Source: Geodermatophilus dictyosporus
Lineage (GTDB): Bacteria; Actinomycetota; Actinomycetes; Mycobacteriales; Geodermatophilaceae
Reading direction: 5' to 3'
Length of the DNA stretch: 64,000 nt
Assembly: GCF_900115505.1 (NCBI RefSeq)
Contig: NZ_FOWQ01000002.1
Location: forward strand, 511,145-575,144
Part shown: piece by piece, positions 1 to 10,737 of the stretch
Layout: each line of letters starts with the position of its first letter
Position numbering within the stretch: the stretch's first letter is position 1
Program-made: the position numbers and the translations under genes
Notes under the pieces: model-generated
Databases searched by the model: none
Told to the model about the DNA's origin: nothing
The model's input: the letters and a program-made list of their open reading frames with translations, nothing else

Positions 1-717
1 CACCGGCACCGGCTCCCCCGCCCTCTGCCGGGCCTCGACCCAGCGCGCGACGGCGGTCTTGAGGCCGGAGAACGAGAAGTCGTAGGGCGCGTCCCGGGGG
101 CCGGTGAGCCCGCGCGGGAAGGCGATCGCCGACGGGTCGCCCTCGCGGGCGGCGCGGTCGATCGGCGGGCCGCCGGGGAAGGGCAGGCCGAGCACCCGGG
201 CGACCTTGTCGAAGGCCTCGCCGGCGGCGTCGTCGACCGTGCGGCCCAGCGAGGTCACCTCGCGGGACAGGTCGGGCACCAGCAGCAGCGAGCTGTGCCC
301 GCCCGACACCAGCAGCGCCAGCGACGGCTCGGCCAGCCGGCCGTGCTGCAGCTCGTCGACGGCGACGTGCGCGGCCAGGTGGTTGACGCCGTACAGCGGC
401 ACGTCCAGCGCGAGCGCGTACGCCTTGGCCGCGGCCAGCCCCACCAGCAGCGCGCCGGTGAGCCCCGGTCCGGCGGTCACCGCGACGGCGTCGACGTCGG
501 ACGCCGCGACCCCGGCCTCGGCCAGCGCGCGGTGCACGGTCGGGACCATGGCCTCGAGGTGCGCCCGCGAGGCGATCTCGGGCACCACGCCGCCGAAGCG
601 CTCGTGCTCGGCCACCGAGGTGGCCAGCGCGTCGGCCAGCAGCGTCCGCCCGCGGACGACGCCGACCCCGGTCTCGTCGCACGAGGTCTCGAACCCGACG
701 ACCAGCGGCTCGCTCAC
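1..717 (-). CDS. tsaD: tRNA N6-adenosine threonylcarbamoyltransferase TsaD (3' end cut by window)
   Basis: TsaD transfers the threonylcarbamoyl group to A37 of ANN-decoding tRNAs, working in the cytoplasm with TsaB and TsaE. The first 239 codons are present. Visible are the N-terminal [10 protein letters not shown] actin-like ATPase motif, the metal-binding NHLAAHVAV (HxxxH) and [15 protein letters not shown], with the glycine-rich ATP region near the cut end. The C-terminal third lies beyond base 1. The GTG start at 717 overlaps the rimI stop (GTGA), which points to translational coupling. It is the last gene seen of a tsaE-Nudix-tsaB-rimI-tsaD series, and tsaB and tsaE lie in the same window, so the t6A pathway genes are clustered. 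Confidence 0.95.
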   Translation of the reverse strand, partial: MSEPLVVGFETSCDETGVGVVRGRTLLADALATSVAEHERFGGVVPEIASRAHLEAMVPTVHRALAEAGVAASDVDAVAVTAGPGLTGALLVGLAAAKAYALALDVPLYGVNHLAAHVAVDELQHGRLAEPSLALLVSGGHSSLLLVPDLSREVTSLGRTVDDAAGEAFDKVARVLGLPFPGGPPIDRAAREGDPSAIAFPRGLTGPRDAPYDFSFSGLKTAVARWVEARQRAGEPVPV

Positions 718-1169
718 CGCCGCACCTCCCGCCTCATCACGACCGCGTCCGTCCCGCTCGGCTGGTAGTAGCGCGGCCGCCGGCCGATCTCGGTGAACCC
801 GCGCCGCCGGTAGAGCCCCTGCGCCAGGGGGTTGTCGGCGCGCACCTCGAGCAGCACCACGGGGCTGCGCCGGTCGGCCTCCGCCAGCAGCGCGTCGAGC
901 AGCCGCGCGCCGATCCCCTCCCCCTGCCGGGCGCCGGCGACGCCGATCGTGGCCACGTGCGCCTCGTCGGCGTAGGCGATCAGGCCCGCGTAGCCGACGA
1001 CGGCCTCCCCGTCGGTGTCGACCGCGACCAGGTAGTGCCGGGTGTCGGTGCGCGCGAGCTCGTCGCGGTACATCGCGCGCGTCCAGGTGTCCGGCGCGAA
1101 GAGCTCCTCCTCCAGCCGCAGGACGGCGTCGAGGTCGGCCAGCCGCATCGGCCGAAGCCGCACGCTCAC
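714..1169 (-). CDS. rimI: Ribosomal-protein-alanine N-acetyltransferase (GNAT)
   Basis: A 151-residue GNAT-fold enzyme predicted to acetylate the N-terminal alanine of ribosomal protein S18 and possibly other proteins, using acetyl-CoA. The acetyl-CoA motif A is visible as VATIGVAG followed by RQGEGIG around residues 75-90, and the C-terminal LYRRRGF motif is typical. The GTG start at 1169 overlaps the tsaB stop, and its own stop overlaps the tsaD start, so tsaB-rimI-tsaD form a tight coupled unit. In actinobacteria rimI in this position sometimes acts broadly as an N-terminal acetylase; the exact substrate cannot be read from the sequence. Confidence 0.92.
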   Translation of the reverse strand: MSVRLRPMRLADLDAVLRLEEELFAPDTWTRAMYRDELARTDTRHYLVAVDTDGEAVVGYAGLIAYADEAHVATIGVAGARQGEGIGARLLDALLAEADRRSPVVLLEVRADNPLAQGLYRRRGFTEIGRRPRYYQPSGTDAVVMRREVRR

Positions 1170-1804
1170 GACGTCGTCACCGGCTTGAAGGACGTCGGCG
1201 GGACCGCGTCGGGCCGGCGCAGGTACAGCGGCACCAGCGGTCCGGCCGACGACGGGTCGTCGAGCTGCGGCCCGGCCGCGCGCAGCAGGCCCGCCGTCGT
1301 CACCTCGGCGGGCGCGACCGGGGCGCCCAGCCGGTCGGCGAACCGCGGGTCGCCGACCAGCGGGCCGGCGGCGGCCAGCTCCTCGGGGCGGACCACGCCG
1401 GGCCCGCCGGTCCGTGCCCCGGCCGCGTCGTAGGCGGCCCAGTAGACCTCCTTGCGGCGGGCGTCGGTGACCACCGTCCGCTCCCCCGTGCCGACCGCGT
1501 CGAGCGAGCAGACGCCGACCGCGGGGACGCCGCGGGCGTCGGCCAGCGCCGCGGCGGTGACCACGCCGACCCGCAGCCCGGTGAACGGCCCGGGCCCCAG
1601 GCCGGCGACCACGGCGCCGACGTCGGCCAGTGCCACGCCGGCCGCGGCGAGCGCCTCGCGCACCGCGGGGACCAGCAGCTCGGCGTGCCGGTTGCCCGAG
1701 GGCACCGCCCGCTCGGCGAGCACCTCGACGTCGCCGTCGGCCGACCGGCGGGCGACCCCGGCGACCAGGGTGGGGGTCGCGGTGTCGAGGGCGAGGACGA
1801 GCAC
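1166..1804 (-). CDS. tsaB: t6A modification protein TsaB (inactive TsaD paralogue)
   Basis: The 212-residue protein opens with [11 protein letters not shown], the typical TsaB start, and contains the conserved [14 protein letters not shown] segment around residue 70. TsaB is an ASKHA-fold scaffold that binds TsaD and TsaE in threonylcarbamoyl-adenosine synthesis on tRNA. Length matches the family (about 200-230 residues). ATG start at 1804. It overlaps rimI downstream by 4 bases. Upstream it is separated from the Nudix and tsaE genes by a decayed toxin-antitoxin module, so it may need its own promoter. Confidence 0.93.
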   Translation of the reverse strand: MLVLALDTATPTLVAGVARRSADGDVEVLAERAVPSGNRHAELLVPAVREALAAAGVALADVGAVVAGLGPGPFTGLRVGVVTAAALADARGVPAVGVCSLDAVGTGERTVVTDARRKEVYWAAYDAAGARTGGPGVVRPEELAAAGPLVGDPRFADRLGAPVAPAEVTTAGLLRAAGPQLDDPSSAGPLVPLYLRRPDAVPPTSFKPVTTS

Positions 1805-1859
1805 GGGAGGTCAGGTTAGTCGTCGTGCCGGAGGGACCTCTGGTGATGCGCTGGTGCGA

Positions 1860-2298
1860 TGGCGTCACCGCGTGCGGACGACCGAGGACGGCCTGCCCGT
1901 GGTCCGCGTCCCCGCGGGGAGCCCGCGCGTCACCGCCGCGATGGTGCGCCGGGCCCTCGACGAGGACCGAGCCGGCGTGGCGCTGGTGGACGTCGACGCC
2001 CTGGTCGCCCTGGCCTGGGACTCGCACGTCCACCACGTCGCCATCCGCTCGTGGTCCACCAGGAACGCTGCGGCGGGGTGGGCGGCCTGCCCGGTCACCG
2101 GGAGCGGCTCCGTGCGCGTCTCGTCCAACGCGAGGGCCCTGCCGAGTGCGCTCCCCCCGGGTGGCCGGGCACCGCCAGGTCACCGGCGCCCACCTGCCCA
2201 CCCTCGCCCGACGGCACCGGACGAGCGTGGTCACCGTCGATGCGGGTCTCGCCACGCTGGCCGGTCAGCGCGACGTCGAGCTGCTCACCGCTCCGTAG
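1860..2298 (+). pseudogene. Decayed VapBC-type toxin-antitoxin module
   Basis: One frame (about 1870-2160) reads DGLPVVRVPAGSP then VTAAMVRRALDED, resembling the C-terminus of a VapB antitoxin. It runs straight into LVDVDALVALAWDSHVHH from a GTG at 1977, a PIN-domain VapC start. Near 2150-2161 the reading frame changes and about 40-45 residues of the usual PIN domain are missing. The next frame then gives VAGHRQVTGAHLPTLARR and VTVDAGLATLAG up to the stop at 2298. Two of the four acidic active-site positions appear lost: the usual CPVTESG is CPVTGSG, and VTDAHL is VTGAHL. The antitoxin's DNA-binding N-terminus is absent. The remnant opposes the tsa operon and its end overlaps the Nudix gene's 3' end. 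It is almost certainly non-functional. Confidence 0.75.
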
Positions 2299-2689
2299 CC
2301 CCGGCGAGGCGCTCGACCAGCTCGGCGTAGGAGGGGTGCGCCAGCGCCAGCCCGCGGGCCTCCGCGGCGGTCACCCACCGCAGCTCGTCGTGCTCCCCGT
2401 GCTGCCGGTTGCCCGGCTCCCCCGTCCACGCGCGGACGGCGTAGACCGCCAGCGCCATCTCCCCGTCGGCCACCCGCAGCGCCGGCTCGCCGTCCACGAG
2501 GGGAGCGCGGACGCCGACCTCCTCGCGCAGCTCGCGCACCAGGGCCGCGCGCTCGTCCTCGCCCGGCTCGACGTGCCCGCCGGGCAGGTCCCAGACGCCG
2601 GGGTACCAGCGGCGGCCCGGCGACCGGTGTCCGAGCAGCACCCGCGGCCCCCGGACCAGCGCCCCGGCCACGACGTGGTGGGCGCTCAC
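2285..2689 (-). CDS. Nudix (MutT-like) hydrolase
   Basis: A 134-residue single-domain Nudix protein with the complete Nudix box, GGHVEPGEDERAA then LVRELREEVGV, around residues 37-60. These enzymes hydrolyse nucleoside diphosphates linked to another group, often damaged dNTPs. Specificity (8-oxo-dGTP or other) cannot be assigned. The GTG start at 2689 overlaps the tsaE stop by 4 bases, so it is translated with tsaE and the uracil-DNA glycosylase. Pairing with a DNA-repair glycosylase is compatible with a nucleotide-sanitising role, but this is inference from position. Confidence 0.88.
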   Translation of the reverse strand: MSAHHVVAGALVRGPRVLLGHRSPGRRWYPGVWDLPGGHVEPGEDERAALVRELREEVGVRAPLVDGEPALRVADGEMALAVYAVRAWTGEPGNRQHGEHDELRWVTAAEARGLALAHPSYAELVERLAGATER

Positions 2690-3135
2690 CCCTCCAGCCG
2701 CCGCTCCCAGCCCGGGCCCCGCGGCACGAGGACGGCGGTGCGGACGTCGTCCTCGCGCCGGTCGAGCCGGACCTCGAGGTGCTCGTCGGCGAGCTGCTCG
2801 ACCAGCCCGGCGCCCCACTCGACGACGGTCACCGACTCCTCGGCCGACGCGTCGAGGTCGAGGTCGTCGACGTCGGCTCCGCTGCCCAGGCGGTAGGCGT
2901 CGACGTGCACCAGCGGCAGCCGCCCGCCGCGGTGCACCCGGGCGATGACGAACGTCGGTGAGGTGACCGGCTCGGACACCCCCAGGCCCGCGCCGAGGCC
3001 CTGGGTGAGCGCGGTCTTGCCGGCGCCGAGCGGGCCGGTGAGCACCAGCAGGTCGCCGGGCCCGACGACGGCGGCCAGCGCGGCGCCCAGGGCCCGGGTG
3101 TCCTCGGGGCGGGGCAGGAGGTGCTCGCGTCTCAC
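2686..3135 (-). CDS. tsaE: tRNA threonylcarbamoyladenosine biosynthesis ATPase TsaE
   Basis: TsaE is the P-loop ATPase that resets the TsaB-TsaD complex during t6A synthesis. The 149-residue protein shows the Walker A motif GPLGAGKTALTQG near residue 33, the SPTFVIARVH switch segment, the VHVDAYRL strand and VVEWGAGL Walker-B-like region. The GTG start at 3135 overlaps the upstream glycosylase stop, and its own stop overlaps the Nudix start. Length fits the family. Confidence 0.94.
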   Translation of the reverse strand: MRREHLLPRPEDTRALGAALAAVVGPGDLLVLTGPLGAGKTALTQGLGAGLGVSEPVTSPTFVIARVHRGGRLPLVHVDAYRLGSGADVDDLDLDASAEESVTVVEWGAGLVEQLADEHLEVRLDRREDDVRTAVLVPRGPGWERRLEG

Positions 3136-3773
3136 CGCAGGCTCGCCGCGACCGACGTCAGGTCCGCCAGCAGCCCGGCGCGCGGCGCCCCGGCCGGGCC
3201 GAAGCGGATCGCCGCCGAGGGGTGGTAGGTGGCCCAGACGGCCCGGCCGCCGACGTCGTGCGGGCGGCCGCGGGCCTCGGCGAGGACGGTCCTCGGGCCG
3301 AGGAACCACTTGGCCGAGGACAGCCCGAGCGCGACGACGACGGGAGGGTCGAGCAGCTCGAGCTGGCGGCGCAGCCAGCCGCTGCAGCGGGCGACCTCGG
3401 GGGTCTTCGGTGTGCGGTTGCCCGGCGGCCGGCACTTCACGATGTTGAGCACCGCGGCCTCGGCGCGGTCCAGCCCGGCCTCGGCGAGCAGCAGGTCGAG
3501 CAGCTGCCCCGACCTCCCGACGAAGGGCCGCCCGGTCTCGTCCTCGTTCGCGCCGGGCGCCTCCCCGATCAGCGCGAAACGGGCCGGGCCGCGCGCGGGC
3601 GGGTCGCCGACGACGACGTGCTGCCGGGTGGTCGCCAGCTCGGGACAGGCGACGCAGGGGCTCGCCGCTGCGGCGAGCGCGGGCCAGTCGGCGGCCGCCG
3701 CGGCGGTGCGGGCGACCTCCTCGGCCATCTCCCGGGTCCGGGCGTCGAACCGGGGCGGGCGGGGTGCGGCCAC
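3132..3773 (-). CDS. Uracil-DNA glycosylase, family 4 (4Fe-4S type)
   Basis: This 213-residue protein removes uracil from DNA in base-excision repair. Motif 1 reads GEAPGANEDETGRPFVGRSG and motif 2 is YHPSAAIRFG, as in family-4 enzymes. Four cysteines placed as in the iron-sulfur cluster ligands are seen: CVAC near residue 40, then KCRPPG and VARC further on. The GTG start at 3773 precedes VAAPRPPRF. It heads the glycosylase-tsaE-Nudix unit with 4-base overlaps and is divergent from the gene at 3877, which leaves about 100 bases for promoters of both. Confidence 0.92.
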   Translation of the reverse strand: MAAPRPPRFDARTREMAEEVARTAAAAADWPALAAAASPCVACPELATTRQHVVVGDPPARGPARFALIGEAPGANEDETGRPFVGRSGQLLDLLLAEAGLDRAEAAVLNIVKCRPPGNRTPKTPEVARCSGWLRRQLELLDPPVVVALGLSSAKWFLGPRTVLAEARGRPHDVGGRAVWATYHPSAAIRFGPAGAPRAGLLADLTSVAASLR

Positions 3774-3783
3774 GTCCCGACCC

Positions 3784-3789
3784 TACGGT
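3784..3789 (+). promoter_or_regulatory. Candidate -10 box TACGGT for the 3877 gene
   Basis: The hexamer TACGGT matches the actinobacterial TAnnnT -10 pattern and lies in the divergent gap upstream of the plus-strand gene. No convincing -35 was found. The same hexamer occurs ahead of three other plus-strand genes in this window. Confidence 0.35.
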
Positions 3790-3876
3790 GGCCGCCGCGA
3801 CGGGGCCCGCGGGCTTCCGCCGCCGGCGGCGGGGTGCCACCGTGTGCGCACGAGCCCCGCGTCCCGAGGAGCCGCC

Positions 3877-4428
3877 ATGACGCCGCAGCCGGACGTGTAC
3901 GACGTGGCCTGCCTCGCCGGCGGGACGCAGCGGGTCGTCGACGCCGCGCTCGTCGCCCTGGTCGTCACCGGCCGGGTGCGGGCCGTGGCCCCGGGCGAGC
4001 TGCAGGTCGCCGACGCGCGGCGCCGCCACCCGGTCGAGGCCGCGGTCCTCGACGCCGTCGGGACCCGGGGCCGGCGCTCGGTCGAGACGGTCCGCTGGCG
4101 CGCCCTCGGCGACGACCGGGTGACCGCGGTGGTCCGGCGGCTGCGGCGCGAGGGGCTGCTCGGGCGGCTCGTCGGCCCCACGGCCGCGGGCCGCCGGCTG
4201 CTGCGGGAGGCCCGTGCCGGCGCTGGCGACCCGGTGCGGCGGGTGGCCGTGGCCGGCCTCCGGCAGCTGGCGGACCCGGCGCTGCGGGCGGCGGTCCTGG
4301 AGCCACCCCGCCGTCCAGTCGTGCCCGGCGCCGGGACGCCGTGGGAGCTGACCTTCGCCGACGGCTACGACGTCGCCCGCCGCACCCGCGAGCAGCTGCT
4401 CGCGCACCACCTCGAGGGCCGGGGCTGA
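3877..4428 (+). CDS. TIGR04222-like actinobacterial protein of unknown function
   Basis: A 183-residue protein without a signal peptide or membrane segment. It contains the CLAGGTQRVVDAALVALVVTG pattern (residues about 9-30) typical, from memory, of TIGR04222 proteins. Here the domain stands alone without the membrane parts often attached. The rest is an Arg/Ala-rich helical region with LRREGLLGRLVG, resembling a winged-helix-like module, but this is not firm. It is convergent with the hydrolase gene (stops 4428 and 4432) and divergent from the glycosylase. Function unknown. Confidence 0.8.
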   Translation: MTPQPDVYDVACLAGGTQRVVDAALVALVVTGRVRAVAPGELQVADARRRHPVEAAVLDAVGTRGRRSVETVRWRALGDDRVTAVVRRLRREGLLGRLVGPTAAGRRLLREARAGAGDPVRRVAVAGLRQLADPALRAAVLEPPRRPVVPGAGTPWELTFADGYDVARRTREQLLAHHLEGRG

Positions 4429-4431
4429 CCC

Positions 4432-5637
4432 TCAGTCGCGCGGGCGCCCCGCGGTCTCGGCGGCGACCCGGCGCAGCAGCCCCGACAGCGCCCGCGTCAC
4501 CTCGTCGGGCTTCTCCAGCGGGACCAGGTGGCCGGCGTCCGGGACGACGACGTACTCGGCGTCCGGGAGGTGCTCGACCAGGGTGTCGCTGTGCTCCTTG
4601 GGGATCATCTTGTCCGCGTCGCCGGTGAGCACGAGGACCGGCACGCGGCGCAGCGGCTCGAGCGCACCGGTCTCGTCCAGGCCGACCAGCGCCGGGTAGA
4701 ACTCGGCGATCACGTCGACCGGCGTCCCGGCGATCATCGCGTCGACGTAGCGGCCCAGCCGGGGGTCGACGTCGGTGGAGGCGAACGACAGCGAGCGGGT
4801 GGCCGCCGAGACGACGTCGGCGGCCAGCCGGCGGGTGCGCTCGGCGAAGCCCGGGCGGCGGCGCATCGTCCAGGCCGCCACCGGCAGGACGGCGGCGCGC
4901 AGCCGGGTCAGGAAGTCCGGCAGGCCGAAGTCGAGCTCGGCGATGTTGCCGCTGGAGGTCGACACCAGGGCGACGCCGACCACCTTCCGGCCGAACAGCC
5001 CGGGGTGGACGTCGGCCAGGCCCATGACCGTCATGCCGCCCATCGAGTGCCCGACCAGCACGACCGGGCCGGTGGGCACCCGCGCCTCGAGGACGCCGGC
5101 CAGGTCGCGGGCCAGCTGCTCGATCGTGGCGTGCTCGGCCGGCCCGCGGGTGGACGAGCCGTGCCCGCGCTGGTCGTAGAAGACCAGCCGGGCGGCCGGC
5201 CGGTGGCCGTTGGCGGTGGCCAGCGCCGCGCCCAGGGACCGCCGCTGGTAGGTCCACGAGGCCATCGACAGCGTGTAGCCGTGCACGAAGACGACGGTCA
5301 GCGGCGCGTCGAGCGGGCCGACCTCCTCCACCGCGATGAGCACGCCGTCGTCGGCCTGCACCAGCGCGGTGCGGTCGGCGCGGCGCGCGGACGGGCCGAG
5401 CGGGTCGTCCTCGCGCAGGTCGGTCTCGGTGGCGCCCTCGGGCAGCGCGCCGGTGGGGCTGAGCCGGTCGGCGCGCACCCGGCGGGTGGCGATCCGGGCG
5501 ACGGTCACCCCCAGCGCGGCGGTCGCGGCCGCCAGGCCGACGACGGCGCCGGCACCGGCGACCACCGGGTGCCGCGCGACCGCCTCGGCCAGCCCCGGGT
5601 GCGCCGGCTGCTGCCGCGCCTCCTGCCTGCGTGCCAT
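4432..5637 (-). CDS. Alpha/beta-fold hydrolase, membrane-anchored
   Basis: The 401-residue protein has a short basic N-terminus, then a hydrophobic stretch (VVGLAAATAALGVTVA, residues about 30-50) likely to anchor it in the membrane. An alpha/beta hydrolase domain follows. The triad is visible: nucleophile serine in GHSMGG, aspartate in LTGDADKMIP and histidine in DAGHLVPLEKP. The oxyanion region VFVHGYTLSMASW is also typical. Substrate is unknown; esterases and lipases of this class are common beside alr in actinobacteria. The ATG at 5637 overlaps the alr stop by one base (TGATG), so it is coupled to alr. Confidence 0.9.
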   Translation of the reverse strand: MARRQEARQQPAHPGLAEAVARHPVVAGAGAVVGLAAATAALGVTVARIATRRVRADRLSPTGALPEGATETDLREDDPLGPSARRADRTALVQADDGVLIAVEEVGPLDAPLTVVFVHGYTLSMASWTYQRRSLGAALATANGHRPAARLVFYDQRGHGSSTRGPAEHATIEQLARDLAGVLEARVPTGPVVLVGHSMGGMTVMGLADVHPGLFGRKVVGVALVSTSSGNIAELDFGLPDFLTRLRAAVLPVAAWTMRRRPGFAERTRRLAADVVSAATRSLSFASTDVDPRLGRYVDAMIAGTPVDVIAEFYPALVGLDETGALEPLRRVPVLVLTGDADKMIPKEHSDTLVEHLPDAEYVVVPDAGHLVPLEKPDEVTRALSGLLRRVAAETAGRPRD

Positions 5638-6776
5638 CAGACGGCCCCCGCGGTCCCGGTGTAGCGGCGGGTGAACCGCCCGCCGACCCGGGTGACCAGC
5701 TCGTAGTGGATGGTGTCGACGGCGTCCGCCCAGTCCTGCGCGGTGGGCTCGCCGGAGTCGCCGGGGCCCCAGAGGACCACCTCGTCGCCGGGCCGCACCT
5801 CGTCGTCGCCGACGTCGAGCACGAACTGGTCCATGCACACCCGCCCCGCGATGGTGCGCCGCGCGCCCGCGGCCAGCACCGGCGCGCGGTTGCCGCCCGC
5901 CCGCGGGACGCCGTCGGCGTAGCCGACCGGGACCAGCACGAGCGTGGTCTCGCGGTCGGGCGAGTAGGTGTGGCCGTAGGAGACGCCGACCCCGGCGGGC
6001 ACCCGCTTGGTCAGCGCCGCCCGCGCCCGCACCGTCATCGCCGGCCGCAGTCCGTGCGCGGCCGCGTCGCCGCCGAGCGGGTCGAGCCCGTAGACGGCGA
6101 TCCCCGGGCGGACCATGTCGAACCAGGTCCCGGGCAGCGCGACCGTGGCCGCGGAGTTGGCCAGGTGCAGCCGGGCGTCCGTCAGCCCGGCCCGCCGGGC
6201 GATGGCCACGGCCTCCTCGAACACGCGGACCTGCGCGCCGATGGTGGGGTGCGTCGGGGCGTCGGCGTAGGCCAGGTGGCTCCACAGCCCGACGGCGGTG
6301 AGGTCGCCGTCGTCCTGGGCCCGGGCGGCGGCGGCGACCAGCCCGGGCCAGTCGGCCGCGCCGGCGCCCTCGCGCGACAGGCCGGTGTCGGCGCACAGGT
6401 GCAGCCGGGCCGGCCGGCCGGTCGCGCGGGCCGCGCCGACCACCTCGGCCAGCGCCCGCTCGCTGTTGACCGACACCTCGACGTCGGCGGCCAGCGCGGC
6501 GGCGTAGTCGCTGCCGGGCGTGTGCAGCCAGGCGAGCACCGGCGCGGTGATCCCGGCGGCGCGCAGCGCGAGGGCCTCCTCGAGCACGGCGACGCCGAGT
6601 GAGTCGGCTCCCCCGGCCAGCGTCGCGCGCGCGGCGGGGACCAGTCCGTGCCCGTAGCCGTCGGCCTTCACCACCGCCATCAGCGGCCGGCCGACCCGCC
6701 CGCGCAGCACCGCGGTGTTGGCCGCGATCGCGTCGAGGTCGACGACCACCTCGGCCCGGGGCACTCGCTCGCTCAC
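5637..6776 (-). CDS. alr: Alanine racemase
   Basis: This PLP enzyme converts L- to D-alanine for peptidoglycan. The 379-residue product has the PLP-lysine motif AVVKADGYGHGL near residue 35. The catalytic tyrosine lies in GVSYGHTY of the C-terminal domain, and GRVCMDQFVLDVG is conserved. Length is normal. The GTG start at 6776 overlaps the nnr stop by 4 bases, and it is followed without gap by the hydrolase gene. Confidence 0.96.
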   Translation of the reverse strand: MSERVPRAEVVVDLDAIAANTAVLRGRVGRPLMAVVKADGYGHGLVPAARATLAGGADSLGVAVLEEALALRAAGITAPVLAWLHTPGSDYAAALAADVEVSVNSERALAEVVGAARATGRPARLHLCADTGLSREGAGAADWPGLVAAAARAQDDGDLTAVGLWSHLAYADAPTHPTIGAQVRVFEEAVAIARRAGLTDARLHLANSAATVALPGTWFDMVRPGIAVYGLDPLGGDAAAHGLRPAMTVRARAALTKRVPAGVGVSYGHTYSPDRETTLVLVPVGYADGVPRAGGNRAPVLAAGARRTIAGRVCMDQFVLDVGDDEVRPGDEVVLWGPGDSGEPTAQDWADAVDTIHYELVTRVGGRFTRRYTGTAGAV

Positions 6777-8236
6777 GCCCCCGAGTCTCGCAGGCTCCCC
6801 GTCGCGGACCCGCGCACCAGGCCGACGGCCCGGGGCAGGTGGCGCACCAGGTCGCTCGCGACGAGGGGGCCGCGCGCGGCGGCGAGCTGCCCGGTGCGGC
6901 CGTGCAGGTGGGCGGCGGCCGCGGCGGTCTGCGCGGGCGGCGTGCCGGTGGCCAGCAGGGCCCCGAGGATCCCCGCGAGGACGTCGCCGGTGCCCGCGGT
7001 GGCCAGCTCGGAGGTGCCGGTGGCGTTGACGAACGCCGTCCCGCCGGGGCCGGCCACCACGGTGGCGTCGCCCTTGAGCAGCACGACGGCGCCCAGGTCG
7101 GCGGCCAGCCGGCGCGCGGCACCGATCCGGTCGGTGCCCACCGGCACGCCGAAGCGCTCGAACTCGCGGTCGTGCGGGGTGAGCACGGTGGGCGCGCCCC
7201 GCCCGCGCACCAGGTCGGGCTCGCGGGCGGCCATCGTCAACGCGTCGGCGTCCACGACCACGGGCAGGTCGGTGGCCAGCACCTCGGCGAGCGCGCCACG
7301 GGCGTCGTCGTCGGTGCCCATCCCGGGTCCGGCGACCCAGGCCTGCACCCGGCCGGCGTCGGCGGGCCGGCCGTCGGTGACGATCGCCTCCGGCCAGGCG
7401 GCGCGCACGCCGTCCCCGGCCGTCCCGGCGTAGCGGACCAGCCCCGGCCGCGTGCGCAGCGCCGCTCCGGTGCAGAGGACGGCGGCGCCCGGGTACACCG
7501 CCGAGCCCGCGACGACGCCCACCACCCCGCGGGAGTACTTGTCGTCGCCGGGCTCGGGCGGCTGCAGGTGCGCGGCGACGTCGGCGTCGGTGAGCTGGTG
7601 CGCCCGCGGCGCCGCCAGGTGCGGGCCGAGGCCGATGTCGACGAGGTGGACGGTGCCGGCGCACCCGCGCCCGTCGCCCACCACGAGCCCCGGCTTCACC
7701 GCGCCGAAGGTCACGGTGTGCAGGGCGGCGAACGCCTCGCCCGCCACCGCGCCGGTGTCGGCGTCCACGCCGCTCGGGACGTCCACGGCGACGGTCATCC
7801 CCGGTCCGGCGGCCGCCCGCCCGGCGAGCCGCGCGGCCGGAGGCCGCAGCCCGCCCCGGCCACCGGTGCCGACGACGCCGTCGAGGACGAGGTCGGCGCG
7901 GTCGAGCCCGTCGGGTCCCTCCGGTCCGGTGACGCGGCCACCGGCGCGGCGCAGCGCGGCCAGGCCGGCCGGGTGGGCGCGGTCGGGGTCGAGCAGGACG
8001 GCGGTGACGCGGGCGCCGCGGGCGGCGAGGTGGGCGCCGGCGAAGAGCGCGTCCCCGCCGTTGTTGCCGGCGCCCGCCAGCGCGGTGACGCGGGTGCCGT
8101 GGGCGCGGCCGAGCAGCCGCAGGCAGACGGTGGCCAGCCCGGTGGCGGCCCGCTGCATGAGGACGCCCTCGCGGGTGCGGGCCAGCAGCACGTCCTCGGC
8201 GGCGCGGACCTCGGCGGCCGTGGACAGCCCGATCAC
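6773..8236 (-). CDS. nnr: Bifunctional NAD(P)H-hydrate repair enzyme (epimerase + ADP-dependent dehydratase)
   Basis: A 487-residue fusion that repairs damaged hydrated NAD(P)H. The N-terminal YjeF_N domain (about 1-215) carries [13 protein letters not shown] for the epimerase. The C-terminal ribokinase-like dehydratase domain (about 220-480) carries [15 protein letters not shown] and [18 protein letters not shown]. The chosen GTG at 8236 gives [14 protein letters not shown] and overlaps the acpS stop by 4 bases. It lies in the acpS-nnr-alr-hydrolase run. Confidence 0.95.
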   Translation of the reverse strand: MIGLSTAAEVRAAEDVLLARTREGVLMQRAATGLATVCLRLLGRAHGTRVTALAGAGNNGGDALFAGAHLAARGARVTAVLLDPDRAHPAGLAALRRAGGRVTGPEGPDGLDRADLVLDGVVGTGGRGGLRPPAARLAGRAAAGPGMTVAVDVPSGVDADTGAVAGEAFAALHTVTFGAVKPGLVVGDGRGCAGTVHLVDIGLGPHLAAPRAHQLTDADVAAHLQPPEPGDDKYSRGVVGVVAGSAVYPGAAVLCTGAALRTRPGLVRYAGTAGDGVRAAWPEAIVTDGRPADAGRVQAWVAGPGMGTDDDARGALAEVLATDLPVVVDADALTMAAREPDLVRGRGAPTVLTPHDREFERFGVPVGTDRIGAARRLAADLGAVVLLKGDATVVAGPGGTAFVNATGTSELATAGTGDVLAGILGALLATGTPPAQTAAAAAHLHGRTGQLAAARGPLVASDLVRHLPRAVGLVRGSATGSLRDSGA

Positions 8237-8610
8237 GCCGGCGTCCCCTCGGCGACGACCACCGCGGAGGCGATGCCGCCGTCGTGGCTCAGCGAGAGGT
8301 GCCACGACTCGACGCCCAGGGCCTCCGCGCGGCGGGCGACGCTGCCGCGCACCTCCAGCCGCGGGCGGCCGTGGTCGCCGACGGTGACCTCCGCGTCGTG
8401 CCAGCGCAGGCTGCCCGGTGCGCCCAGGGCCTTGGCCAGGGCCTCCTTGGCGGCGAAGCGCGCGGCCAGCGACTCCGCCGTCCGGTCCCCGCCCGAGGGG
8501 GTCACCTGCTCGGCCGCGGTGAACAGCCGGTCGCGCAGTCCGGGGGTGCGCACCAGCGACTCGGCGAAGCGGGCCACCGGCACCACGTCGATCCCGACCC
8601 CGACGATCAC
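8233..8610 (-). CDS. acpS: Holo-[acyl-carrier-protein] synthase
   Basis: AcpS moves 4'-phosphopantetheine from CoA to the acyl carrier protein. The 125-residue product starts [15 protein letters not shown], containing the magnesium-binding aspartate, and has the second signature [13 protein letters not shown] and the C-terminal [10 protein letters not shown]. The GTG at 8610 is chosen because the family starts at this point. It leads a four-gene overlapping run with nnr, alr and the hydrolase. Confidence 0.95.
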   Translation of the reverse strand: MIVGVGIDVVPVARFAESLVRTPGLRDRLFTAAEQVTPSGGDRTAESLAARFAAKEALAKALGAPGSLRWHDAEVTVGDHGRPRLEVRGSVARRAEALGVESWHLSLSHDGGIASAVVVAEGTPA

Positions 8611-8764
8611 CGGGCCAGTCTGCCGTGCGGCCCCGCCCGCCGCCGTCCGGCCGGCCGGCCTCACCGTGTGGTGCGCGCCCTCGCGCTGCAGGGTGAGGAC
8701 GGGCACCACACCGCGAGGACCGGTGACGTGCGCGAACGGCCCCGTGCAGGGGCAGCGGGGTCCC

Positions 8765-10639
<1,875 letters not shown>

Positions 10640-10737
10640 GTGGACCGAGGGTACCGGCGGTGGCGGACCGATCCGTCCTCCGCCGGTGCGACACGGCCGG
10701 GGCGCCCCACGCGTCCCACGCGGCCGGGCCCCGCGGG

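Noticed and set aside
714-2255. Long minus frame fusing an N-terminal part to rimI
   Set aside because: The N-terminal part is an out-of-frame shadow of tsaB and of the VapBC remnant; rimI starts at 1169 with a GTGA overlap.
8611-8764. Terminator in the glmS-acpS gap
   Set aside because: Only 5-bp stems (GCCCC/GGGGC) can be drawn; too weak for a call.
10640-10737. glmS ribozyme before glmS
   Set aside because: The gap is only 98 bases and lacks a ribozyme-like core; not expected in this group.
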